Shown here piece by piece: positions 55,191-64,000 of a stretch of DNA of 64,000 nt (position 1 is the stretch's first letter; the number at the start of each line of letters is the position of its first letter). This DNA comes from Larus michahellis. Its lineage: Eukaryota > Chordata > Aves > Charadriiformes > Laridae. The notes beneath the pieces were generated by a model. It saw nothing but the letters and a program-made list of their open reading frames with translations. It searched no databases and was not told where the DNA came from. A program made the position numbers and the translations under genes. The stretch covers positions 8,534,201 through 8,598,200 of the forward strand of contig NC_133913.1 in NCBI RefSeq assembly GCF_964199755.1, written 5' to 3'.

Positions 55191-58100
55191 ATGTAATGCT
55201 TGTCTATTGCATTTTGAAAAAGAATAGCATGCAACAAGACACAGTATATGTCAGATAAGTAAAATGGATTAACATTGTTACAGTCTGCTTCAGAGAAGGA
55301 GATCATAAGAATTATATTACTTATTACGTACAGAGTATTTTTTTTTCTCCACATGTAGTATGTAGCCCACTTTTTCATTATACTTCATATTTGAGACAAC
55401 CATTTTCTTAGTGTCTTCTGAAAAAAATTACTGAAAAAAATGGTACCCTAAATAAGTTCTGTTCATGACATATCACAGACTAGTTCTCTGCAGTCTTTGT
55501 GGATTACTATTGGAGTCCATGCATCAGTCTATAATTCTCTAGCATAGACAGTTCTCTAGCATATAGTATATAATGCGCTAGCTGTTCTTTAGATATTCTG
55601 ATAACTCTGGGGAAAAAAAGGAGTTCAGATTTTTAGTTCACGTAGAATCACATTTCAGTGCCTGGATATTGGCATCTTAATCTCAAATTGAACTCCAGAT
55701 AGGTGTGATAACCCTAATTCACACACAAACAAACAAACAAGGGAGAGCTGGGTTTTTATTTGTTTCTGTCTGAATTGCCTCACATAATCATACCTCTGCA
55801 CCACAGCCTGCCAGAACTCCAGAATTACAATATGATGCTTCTAAGGGTAGGTGGAAGTTGAGAGCATTTGCATCATAGGGTCATTTCATCAAGAACTTTT
55901 TCAACGCAAAAGGCATTGAAGTAGAGGGAGAAGAGATAAACAAGAACACAGAGATACAAACCTTTTAGACAAGGGATAATGGAGACAACGGCAAAGACAG
56001 AAAGTTGCCAGCTACTAATTTAGAATTTAAGAATGGCCATTAAGAAACTCCAGGCACAGCTTTGGAGAGTCCCCCCTGGACTTTTGGTGCATGAAGCTGG
56101 ACCAGATGGTGAGTAGGGGACTGTGGTTTGGGATCAGAAGCCATGATTTAGACAGGGGTACCAGGCAGAGGGGATGTGCTGATGCCTGGGGAATCTGCAA
56201 GTGTGTGTGTGCTTGTGAATCCAGACAGTATCATGCGTATGCCTGCACTAGTGACTTCTTGTCTCTGCCAGGCCCAGAGGTGGTGGAGGCATGGCTGCCT
56301 GTGCCTGTGTGTGATGTGGGTCCTGTATGTGGCTGCTTTTGACAGCAGAGCCTTTTCTGTGGCTGTCTGTATGGCTGGCTGTCTCAGTGTCATCTGTGTG
56401 TATATCTATCTGGGCATGTCCATGTGTCTCCAGGATAGGTGCTCACCTTTGCTAGAGGTTGAACATGCAGGCAGGAAAGTGGCAGCTGCGTGCGTCAGAC
56501 TGGTCAGAGACCCTGGATCCCCAGGAACTGGGCTGTGCTGCTGGAGGCGGTGGCCACTCCTAATACCCCTTTACAACCTCTGCACTCGTCTTGACCGAAG
56601 ACCACTGTTGTCCAACAGGAGTTGGTGCAAGCTGTAGTGCTGTGTTGCACTGCACCTCCAGCGTGGTCTTCAGGTCTGTTTTGTACTGCACAAATCCCCT
56701 GGCTTCAGGATAAACTCAGCATCTAATTTTAACAAAGGAGACTGCAGGCAGCTCCCACTTGTTACCAGCAATTACACCACCTGCATGGCCTTGCCTTTAT
56801 CTAGCAGCAAGAAGTTCTCTTGCTAGCAGCAAGAAGTATCTGTGCAGCAAGAAGTTCTCATGTGAACACCCTTTCTGTTTGACAGTAGAAATTATCAATA
56901 TAATTGTTTTCTTTTTAAAAATCCTATATTAACTCAAATGACCAAAACAGAGTAACCCTTCCATTGACAGGATGTATATGGCATGCTGCGTGTTAATCAG
57001 CGGTCCATTTGATGCTTCACAGTTTGGGGTTCACAGTATCTGAAGTGATGCAGCTTTATCTATACTGTCTTCTCCTCTATAGAGTTAACTCTAATAAACA
57101 GCTTTTTAAATGACACTTGACACAGTCTGTCTGTCTGTCTTATTGGGATCACAATAATCTAGCAATTCCTGGTGCAAAAAGCCCTCCTATGCTTCTCCCA
57201 TCTTAATGACTAATTTCACATCCACTATCTTATCTTAGCAAAGAAAATGAGAAGAGTGAAGAGGTAAATTGACGAATCCTCCAGATGGGTACGTACCACA
57301 ACCAGAGTAAAAAAGTAAAAATAAATGAAGCTTTAACCTTCCTTTTAAAATGACAGGTCTCAAACCAACTTCTCTATGACCATCCATTTCCTTGGCACTC
57401 AAGTAGTTTCCTTCATTCCACAATTAATCTTTTATTTGCACAAAAAGGGACATTGTTTTCATCTGGTCTCAACTCCAAAGCCTAAGACATAGGTATGTTT
57501 ACATAAGCTTATTGTTTTGACTTCACACACAAACAATATTCAGCAATGGAGATGTCCAAGTGTCAGTTTGTCTCTTACTACGGCAGAAAACTCTTTAGAA
57601 CACATAAGCTGTGTTTTTACTTCATCCATTTCACTCCATTCTGTACCAGTAGAGAAGAGGGTTACCAGCCCAGCCACAGTTCTGTACGTTCAAGATATCT
57701 GAAGTGAATCATTACCCCTTCAAATAAACTTTCTTCACAGAATAGAGCTGAAGAGCTCATCTGGGGAATATCTTCATCAGAACTCAACAGAAGGCTGAGG
57801 TCTTAGGTATTTGTGGAGTGCTTCTCATTAGGTACGTTGTCCTCTTCTCTGATAATTTCTTTCCCTTGTCACCGTGTAATTATTTTTAGATAAGCTCCAC
57901 AGAACTGTTTTCACAATATGCAGAGAATATTGTGAGTTTCATCTTACCACAGGTAAACATATCTGTGAAGTGCAGAACTATTTCTGTATGGATGGACAGG
58001 ACATAGAGGATACACTAGCATGCAATTCACTTCATCTGTATGCCAAATCTACCGTTAAATGACATGGAAAATAATCTGAAAAATAATTCTTAAAAAAACC

Positions 58101-58282
58101 CAAACAAACAAAGAAACCAACCAACCAAAAACAATAACAACAACAACATCTGGAGGATTGATTCAGAACTACAGGGTAGGTATGGATTTTTGGTAAGTGA
58201 TGGCAAGTCATATTGTCCTTGCAGTAATGCACACAATAGCAAAGCTACAGCTAGATTTAATTTAATATAATTCATAAACATG
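55191..58282. other. Intergenic, repeats but no gene recognised
   Basis: Holds (ACAA)n at 55724-55740, a GTCT run at 57126-57143, imperfect AGCAAGAAGTTCTC repeats at 56803-56860 and AACAA-rich sequence at 58095-58150. A 153-codon open frame at 56176-56637 lies in repeat-like DNA and shows no domain. About 56160-56640 is GTG/CTG-rich and may belong to the minisatellite-like family seen at 16.3 and 63.8 kb. Confidence 0.5.
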
Positions 58283-59218
58283 TCATGTATTTATATTTTT
58301 GGCTCTCAGTTTTTTCAAGGCTTGTTTCACCTCTTTATTCCTCAAGCTGTAAATCAAGGGGTTCATCATTGGAGACATCAGTGTGTAAGAGAGTGAAAGC
58401 AGTTTGTTACTGCTGCTTGAATAAAAAGCTTTGGGTCTCAGGTAGGTCACAATACCAGATCCATAAAACAGAGTAACTACGACCAGATGAGAACAGCAGG
58501 TAGAGAACGTTTTTCTCTTGCCCCCAGCTGATGGCATCTTGAAGATGGTGTGGAGTATCTGGACGTATGATGTGACTATGAGTAAGAAGGGGACCGTGAT
58601 GAAGAGGACAGCTATTATGTAGATGGCAATTTCATTCTTGAAGGTGTCCACGCAAGCCAACTTCAGCAGAGGCAGCAGGTCACAGAAGAAGTGATTGATC
58701 CTGTTGGGCCCACAATATGGAAGGGTAAAGATGAAAGTTGTCTGCCCTAAGGCCAGCAAGACCCCAGTAAGCCAAGATACAGCTGAGAGCAGGAAGCACA
58801 TGTTCCAGCTCATCACGGTTGTGTAGCGCAGGGGATGGCATATGGCCATGTAGCGATCATAGGCCATGGCAGCCAGCAGACAACATTCTGTGATCCCTAA
58901 GAGGGAGAAAGCATACATCTGCGTGGCACAGCCCAGAAAGGATATGCCCTTCCTTTTTGTGAGGAAGTTCACAAGCATCTGGGGGATTGTGGATGTAGTG
59001 TAGCCAATCTCTAGGAAGGACAAGTTCTTGAGGAAAAAATACATGGGGGAGTGAAGGGCAGCATCTACCCTAGTGATCACAATGATGAGGATGTTTCCCA
59101 CCAAAGCACTGAGGTACATGAGTAATACCAGACAAAAGAGAGAGCCTTGGATCCCTGGAATGCTGGAAAAAGGTAAAAATTGGAAATAGGCCACCACTGT
59201 GTGGTTTCTGCTGGTCAT
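58283..59218 (-). CDS. Olfactory receptor, class II, OR10-like
   Basis: Encodes 311 residues in one intact exon, an odorant-binding seven-transmembrane receptor. Visible marks: N-glycosylation site N5 (NHT), the FSSIPGIQ opening, GN at 41-42, LHSPMYFFL at 55-63, ISFLGCATQM at 92-101 with conserved C97, MAYDRYMAIC at 118-127, loop 2 cysteines C169, C179 and C189, KTFSTCCSH at 236-244 and NPLIYSLRN at 286-294. The GCATQM, HFFCDLLPLLKLACVDT and QTTFIFTLPYCG wording is typical of family 10. The start at 59218 places the glycosylation site at the usual position. Same strand as the OR at 46.1 kb, 11 kb away. Confidence 0.95.
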   Translation of the reverse strand: MTSRNHTVVAYFQFLPFSSIPGIQGSLFCLVLLMYLSALVGNILIIVITRVDAALHSPMYFFLKNLSFLEIGYTTSTIPQMLVNFLTKRKGISFLGCATQMYAFSLLGITECCLLAAMAYDRYMAICHPLRYTTVMSWNMCFLLSAVSWLTGVLLALGQTTFIFTLPYCGPNRINHFFCDLLPLLKLACVDTFKNEIAIYIIAVLFITVPFLLIVTSYVQILHTIFKMPSAGGKRKTFSTCCSHLVVVTLFYGSGIVTYLRPKAFYSSSSNKLLSLSYTLMSPMMNPLIYSLRNKEVKQALKKLRAKNINT

Positions 59219-60059
59219 GTCCCTCAGGTGTTTGGGTTTTTTTAACTGGAGAAATTATTATATATCCGTTTTCTAGTTAATCTAGAGAAATGCAAAATAG
59301 TAAATTAAATATTTATATATATTACTTTGTAATAGTACAAGATCCCAGAAGAGGAAGTGATATTTTACTGCTGTGTTTAGGTATTTTCAGTGCTAAAGAT
59401 TGTTTAGAGGTAGGAGGGAAGGTTCCATTCACATAGCTTTTGATAACTAAGAACAACTTTTCCAAATGAGTGTACTTCACTCCTAGTCAATGGAAAGGAA
59501 GATATGTCTTCTTTATGATGGCAGAATATTTTACTCCTCCTGCGTTTTAGGATGAGGATTATACTCTACTGCCCCAGTCTTTGAAGTGGACTTTTTTTCC
59601 ATTATCCAGCTGAGATCTGCTACCCTAATACCTGCTACCAATCAAAGAAGACTAGTCCTTAAAACCCAGAAATGATTCATTTATTGATACAGCAGGGTTT
59701 TTGCAATGAGTCCCTCTTGCTATCATTATGTGGATGTGGTTCATTCTAGAAAACAACCACTTACTGAACACAGATAATCCTGTGTTCCAGATACGCTCCA
59801 CAGTATCATACATAATTACTATCATCAGTGTGTGTCTTCACTGCTATCGCACTGCATACTACATAAAACCAAAAGTAGTACCAGTCCACAAAAAAAGGTA
59901 AAACTGAGAGCACATGCTACTTTTTGTTAATCCGCTCAGGGTTAGGTCAAGTTCAGCATAGTGTGAACAGACAGGAGGCAATAGGCACAGATAGCAATAC
60001 AGGAAATTCTATTTAAAAATGTAGGTGATTTTTTTGCTTCTTTGTTTGTTGTTGTATGT
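59219..60059. other. Upstream region of the OR10-like gene
   Basis: AT-rich with no recognised element. The OR promoter would be expected on this side, but I cannot place it. Confidence 0.4.
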
Positions 60060-60250
60060 TGAGTTTGGTTAAGCACTAGAACAGGTTACCCAAAGAGGCT
60101 GTGGACTCTCCATCTTTGGAGATACTCAAAACCTGATGGGACACGGCCATGAGAAATGTGCTCTAACTGACTCTGCTCTGAGAGCAGATTTTTACTGGAT
60201 GATTTCCACAAATCACTGCAATCTCAACTGTCCCATGATTCTGTGAAACA
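60060..60250 (+). mobile_element. Old CR1 3' stub, plus orientation
   Basis: AAGCACTAGAACAGGTTACC, then GAGGCTGTGGACTCTCCATC, ACTGGATGATTTCC and CCCATGATTCTGTGA follow the last 190 bases of a CR1 element with many changes. Probably an older subfamily. Confidence 0.78.
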
Positions 60251-61269
60251 AATTTTTTTACAGAATGGTACACATGTTATTTTCGTCTCATAATTTATCC
60301 AAACACAAGAGGGAGGTTTATTGAAGGGGTTTTTTGATTTTTTTTTTTCCTTTACACATATATTGAAGAGGACAGGAAGAATTTCTATTTAAAATAGCTG
60401 TTTTGATTTCATTGATATAATTTGAATGGGATGGGGGACATAACTTTCAGTTAGTAAGAAAAAAGACAGAACCAAAGCACACACATGCATCACACAAAGA
60501 CATACACAGAGAAAATCGCAGACATTATAACACCTTCCTATTAATAATTAGAACAAAATAGTACTAAAGAATGTGGATCACTCTCCAGGAAATTACCTTC
60601 GTCCCAGGCACTCTTCAGGAGGAGCAGTTCCTTTCAAGAATAAAAAATGTCTTAGAATTTGTTTTCTATTCCAATAATCCTTTCATTTCATAGATAGATG
60701 AGTCTCTCTCTAAGAGAAGCCCTGTGTAGGTGTCAGAAGAACAATAATATATGGAAGAAGAGAAAGAAGACTAAAGTAATATAAGGTAGCTCACCTGCCA
60801 TTAGGAGAAAGCTGTGGTTAATATTTTTGGCAAAGTCACATCACAGTCCTTGAGTATTTCAATGTATTTATCTTCCCAGAGGAAAATAATCTGTTGGGTA
60901 TTGATTGCTGGCAATGTAGCCTTGTTCCATTTTGCATTTGAAGAAAGAAAGTAATAACCCTCTCTATTGGTTCTCTCCTTAAAGTTAATATTACTATTAC
61001 ACAGAAAAGAAAAAAATTTAAAAGCTTTTCTACTATTTTCTAAGTTTAGTTTTGGAGTCTCAAGCAGTTTGTGTTCCTTACCACCATGATTGTCCTAGGT
61101 GGGGATAGAAATGTATCTATTCCTAGTGATCAGGGATATGTTCATTGAAAAAGTACTGTCCCTGCAAAGATTTCAATGACCGCTTTGCAGGCCTCTCAAT
61201 TTCCATTAGTGGCCATTAGTTCAGGATACATGGCAATGTGCTTTCCTGGGAGCAAACTGAGACAAAGAT
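60251..61269. other. Intergenic, AT-rich, nothing recognised
   Basis: About 1 kb with no supported gene or repeat. Confidence 0.45.
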
Positions 61270-61649
61270 CATAGAATCATAATAGAGTCATAGAACCATA
61301 GATGCAAAGAATCATAAAATCATAGAATCCTAGAATTTTTTAGATTGGAAAGGACCTTTAAAGATCATCTATTCCAACCCTCCTGCAACGAGCAGGGAGA
61401 TCTTTTACCAGATCAGGTTGTTCAAAGCCCCGTTCACCTGACTTTGAACACTTCCAAGGATGGGACACACACAACTTCTCTGGGCAACCTGTTCCAGCAG
61501 ATGACCACCCTTGTCACAAAAAATTTCTTCCCGATGTCCAGTCTAAATCTACCATCTTTTGGTTTAAAACTCTTTCCTTTTGTCCAGTCACTGTATCCTC
61601 AAGTCCTTCTCCACAAGGCTGCTCTCAATCCATTCATCCCCCAAACACA

Positions 61650-61683
<34 letters not shown>

Positions 61684-62045
61684 TGTATATCTCTATACAC
61701 ACATGTATGTATGTGTGTATATATATACATACGTATATGTATATATATATACATATACTGGTAGCAGGGGTAGCGCAGACCCTGGTGCACAACCTTGCAC
61801 TTGGCCTTGTTGAACGTCGTAAGGTTCACGCGGGCCTACTCCTCAAGCTTGTGAAGGTCCCTCTGGATGGCTTCCCTTCCCTCTAACAAATCATCTGCAC
61901 CACTCAGCTTGGTGTCATCCACAAACTTGCTGAGTGCACTCAACGCTGCTGTCTGGGATGCTGATGAAGATATTTAATAGTATTTGTCTCAGTATGGACC
62001 CTTGAAGGACACCACTCTTTAATGGTTTCCACTTGGACATTCCAC
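61270..62045 (-). mobile_element. CR1 LINE, minus orientation, with a microsatellite inside
   Basis: Starts with several worn ATCATAGAAT repeats at 61270-61330. ORF2 C-terminal sequence (CTGGGCAACCTGTTCCAGCAG) reaches about 61600, then jumps by deletion to the CAAGTCCTTCTC region. A (CA)n/(TATG)n tract at 61640-61757 interrupts it. CR1 resumes (CTTGCACTTGGCCTTGTTGAAC) and runs to about 62045. Confidence 0.88.
61640..61757. repeat. Compound CA / TATG / TA microsatellite inside CR1
   Basis: (AC)n at 61660-61682, then ATGTATGTATGTG and TATATATATACATA runs. It sits where related CR1 copies read CTGTATATCTGCC, which suggests expansion of a short TGTATAT seed. Confidence 0.9.
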
Positions 62046-63639
62046 TAGGCCTTCTCTATCTGTTCCTCCTACCTGTGTTATGACTTTATTCCACGGCTTT
62101 GCTCTCTGTGTAGGTAAAACCCAGTCCTGAAGAAGATCCTGATCTGAAACATAAAGAGCTGTCTAGAGGCCTAGTCAAAATTGAGGGTCCACAAACTACA
62201 TTTGCAGGGCGGACCTAGCCAATCAAAACTATGCAATTGTCTCTGATTTGCTTTTTTGCCCCTAACTTCTCAATGAGAAAACGGAAATAAAGATTTAGAT
62301 GTTCTTTTACTTTCCCCCAGCTCCTCTGGTTTGCGAAACCCAGTCATACCAATAAAGTGTAAAACACTGTGACCAAATCAACTGTGCAACAAAATAAGAT
62401 GAGAATAATCAGGTGTTAACTTAGGTATCTACAACGAAAAGTATGTTTCTGGGCCAATTGCTTTTGTCTCCCTTTATAGTCAAACGGAGAAACAGTCCAA
62501 TTTAAAACACGATTAGTCTTATCTACCTGAGGATGGTCTTAAACGCCCTGCAGAGGACCTTTCCATTGAGCATAAAAAGACTAGCCAAATACCTCAAAAA
62601 CAGGTGTCTACATTTTAGGTATCTGAAGGCAAGTGAATGAATCCAGTCTTCAAAAGAAGTATAAAGCACTTAGTTCTGAGAATATTATATTCTGAGAATA
62701 TTAGTTCTTATTTCTTAGTTCTGAGAATATTAAGAAACCTTTAGAAAGAATCATGATTGGAGGTGGCAGTCAAAATGCATATCTTTAGTGGGTAAAAATT
62801 AGGTTAGTACCCTCAGCACCAGGAAATAATAAGTACATTTGAAGGAAGCTCAGAGGAATGACTTTACTGCAATTATTCTCTTGATTACGTTTAATCTGGA
62901 GTTCAAAAACTAGAGCATGAGGAAACTTCTACTGTGATATGCCTGTAGCCCTAGAAATATAAAATGTGAACCAGTGACATTATTAATCTCATGAAAGTCA
63001 TAACATTTTCTACAAATTTTCCAAGGAGCATCTAAGGACAGTCAGTGGCAGGATTTTATACCACAGATGTATGCAGTCATTCAGGTGCACATTAGATCAG
63101 TCACGTTCCTGGAAATAAATTGGAAATAAGTTGGAAATAAATTCCAACTCAGTTATACAGTTCTGTTCCAAAGTCATGCTTCTGAGAACTGTTAGAGGCA
63201 TGAGATTTACAGTAGAGAGAACTATGATACTGATTTCCTGTTACTGAGAGATGTTAAGAGGATAGCTACTTGGTATCCACATAGAGTGTGAGAATGTTTA
63301 TTTTTCAATCAGATTTTCTCACTAAGGACCTTGCCAAATTGTAATGATAATAAAAAGGAGGGAGTCAAAACCACAAAGACATAAAACCTGGCCAATTAGC
63401 ACTAAAAGACAATAACCAGGAATAAACATCACCAGTTGATGAGCTCTCAAGAAACTCCAGGTGACTATGACTTTGCAACTAGTGAGGATGCAAACATGAG
63501 GGTTGAGGATGTTGGATGGGGTCAGTGGGACCATGCTAGCTGATGAGGGGATGTTCAGGATGAGGGGATGTTCAGGTTAAGGAGAGCCAGGAGGAACAAA
63601 GAGGGGGATAGACAGAAAAGGGATCTAAAAGGGAATGGT
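62046..63639. other. Intergenic, short direct repeats
   Basis: No gene recognised. Contains repeated TTCTGAGAATATTA at 62674-62735, three GGAAATAARTT units at 63111-63140 and a doubled GATGAGGGGATGTTCAG at 63541-63577. Confidence 0.5.
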
Positions 63640-64000
63640 TCAGTGTAAACTGGGGCTGGTCACTGCTGGTCTGGCTGAGCTGTGTGCCTGATCACTGCCT
63701 TCTGTCCTGTCTTATTAAATCTTTTCATAACTGTGCAGGTATTCTCACTCTATCCCGTGTGTACATGTGCTGCAAGAAACAAGTACGATCTTCTGGGGGG
63801 ATCGGTGTGAGTGGATTTGGTGCCAGCTACTGAAGTGAGACTGGGGGCATGGGCACCCTTGGCTTCTAGTGTGAGCTATGGGAGCAAGCGGGTCCCAGTG
63901 TAGCTACTGGAACTAATAGGTTCTCAGCCTACAGTCACTGGGGTGAGAAGAGTGTGTGTCCTCAAAAACAGTTACTGAGGGGACTGGCATGAGTGAGGTG
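63640..64000 (+). repeat. Repeat with minisatellite-like tail, cut by window end
   Basis: From about 63640 the sequence looks like the end of a mobile element (CTTATTAAATCTTTTC near 63710), then passes into imperfect units of about 40-60 bases with cores such as CCAGCTACTGAAGTGAGACTGG and TAGCTACTGGAACTAATAGG. On the opposite strand these resemble 16250-16990. Family unknown. Confidence 0.5.

Noticed and set aside
56176-56637. 153-codon plus-strand open frame
   Set aside because: Lies in GTG/CTG-rich repeat-like sequence with overlapping frames on both strands and no recognisable domain.
61644-61700. CRISPR-like regular spacing
   Set aside because: This is a plain CA/TATG microsatellite; the window is eukaryotic and has no cas genes.

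Overview
The window reads as a piece of a bird genome. The evidence is many CR1 LINE copies, several with the avian 3' end built from repeats of ATTCTATG, together with ERV LTRs of the kinds common in birds (TGTCCTGG / TGTGCTGG starts, AAACCAYRACA ends, 5-bp target duplications). Single-exon olfactory receptor genes are scattered through AT-rich, gene-poor DNA. The species cannot be named from the sequence alone. There are no operons or bacterial features.

Three complete olfactory receptor (OR) genes are present: 8901-9854 (+), 46097-47044 (-) and 58283-59218 (-). Each encodes 311-317 residues with the usual seven-transmembrane motifs. A fourth OR survives only as a C-terminal stub near 40.7 kb. 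Two multi-exon host genes survive as fragments. One is a granzyme/chymase-like serine protease (19.7-21.2 kb, +) with intact-looking splice sites but a frameshift in one exon. The other is a VWA5A-like gene (36.6-37.6 kb, +) with three recognisable exons. In human 11q24 VWA5A lies inside an OR6/OR10 cluster, so the VWA5 piece among OR6/11- and OR10-like receptors may be conserved synteny (inference).

The rest is mostly mobile-element fossils. 0-7.3 kb: CR1 copies in both orientations and one ERVL-type LTR. 10.5-12.7 kb: a solo LTR with perfect target duplication, then an LTR nested inside another LTR. 13.1-18.8 kb: two local duplications and a degenerate minisatellite-like tract. 21.2-25.6 kb: a CR1, an ERVL-type pol fossil and a piece of a long LTR. 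29.0-33.4 kb: a CR1 split by a solo LTR, then a long LTR carrying a foreign 0.5-kb block. 35.9-40.4 kb: four LTRs around the VWA5 fragment. 49.9-55.2 kb: a near-full-length CR1 (about 4.5 kb once two nested LTRs are subtracted) with recognisable ORF1 and ORF2.

The genes do not form a pathway. The ORs are independently expressed chemoreceptor genes, and the rest is relic or repeat. I saw no convincing undescribed molecular system. The most informative signals are the nested-insertion chronology, the OR/VWA5/protease relic neighbourhood and the local duplications.
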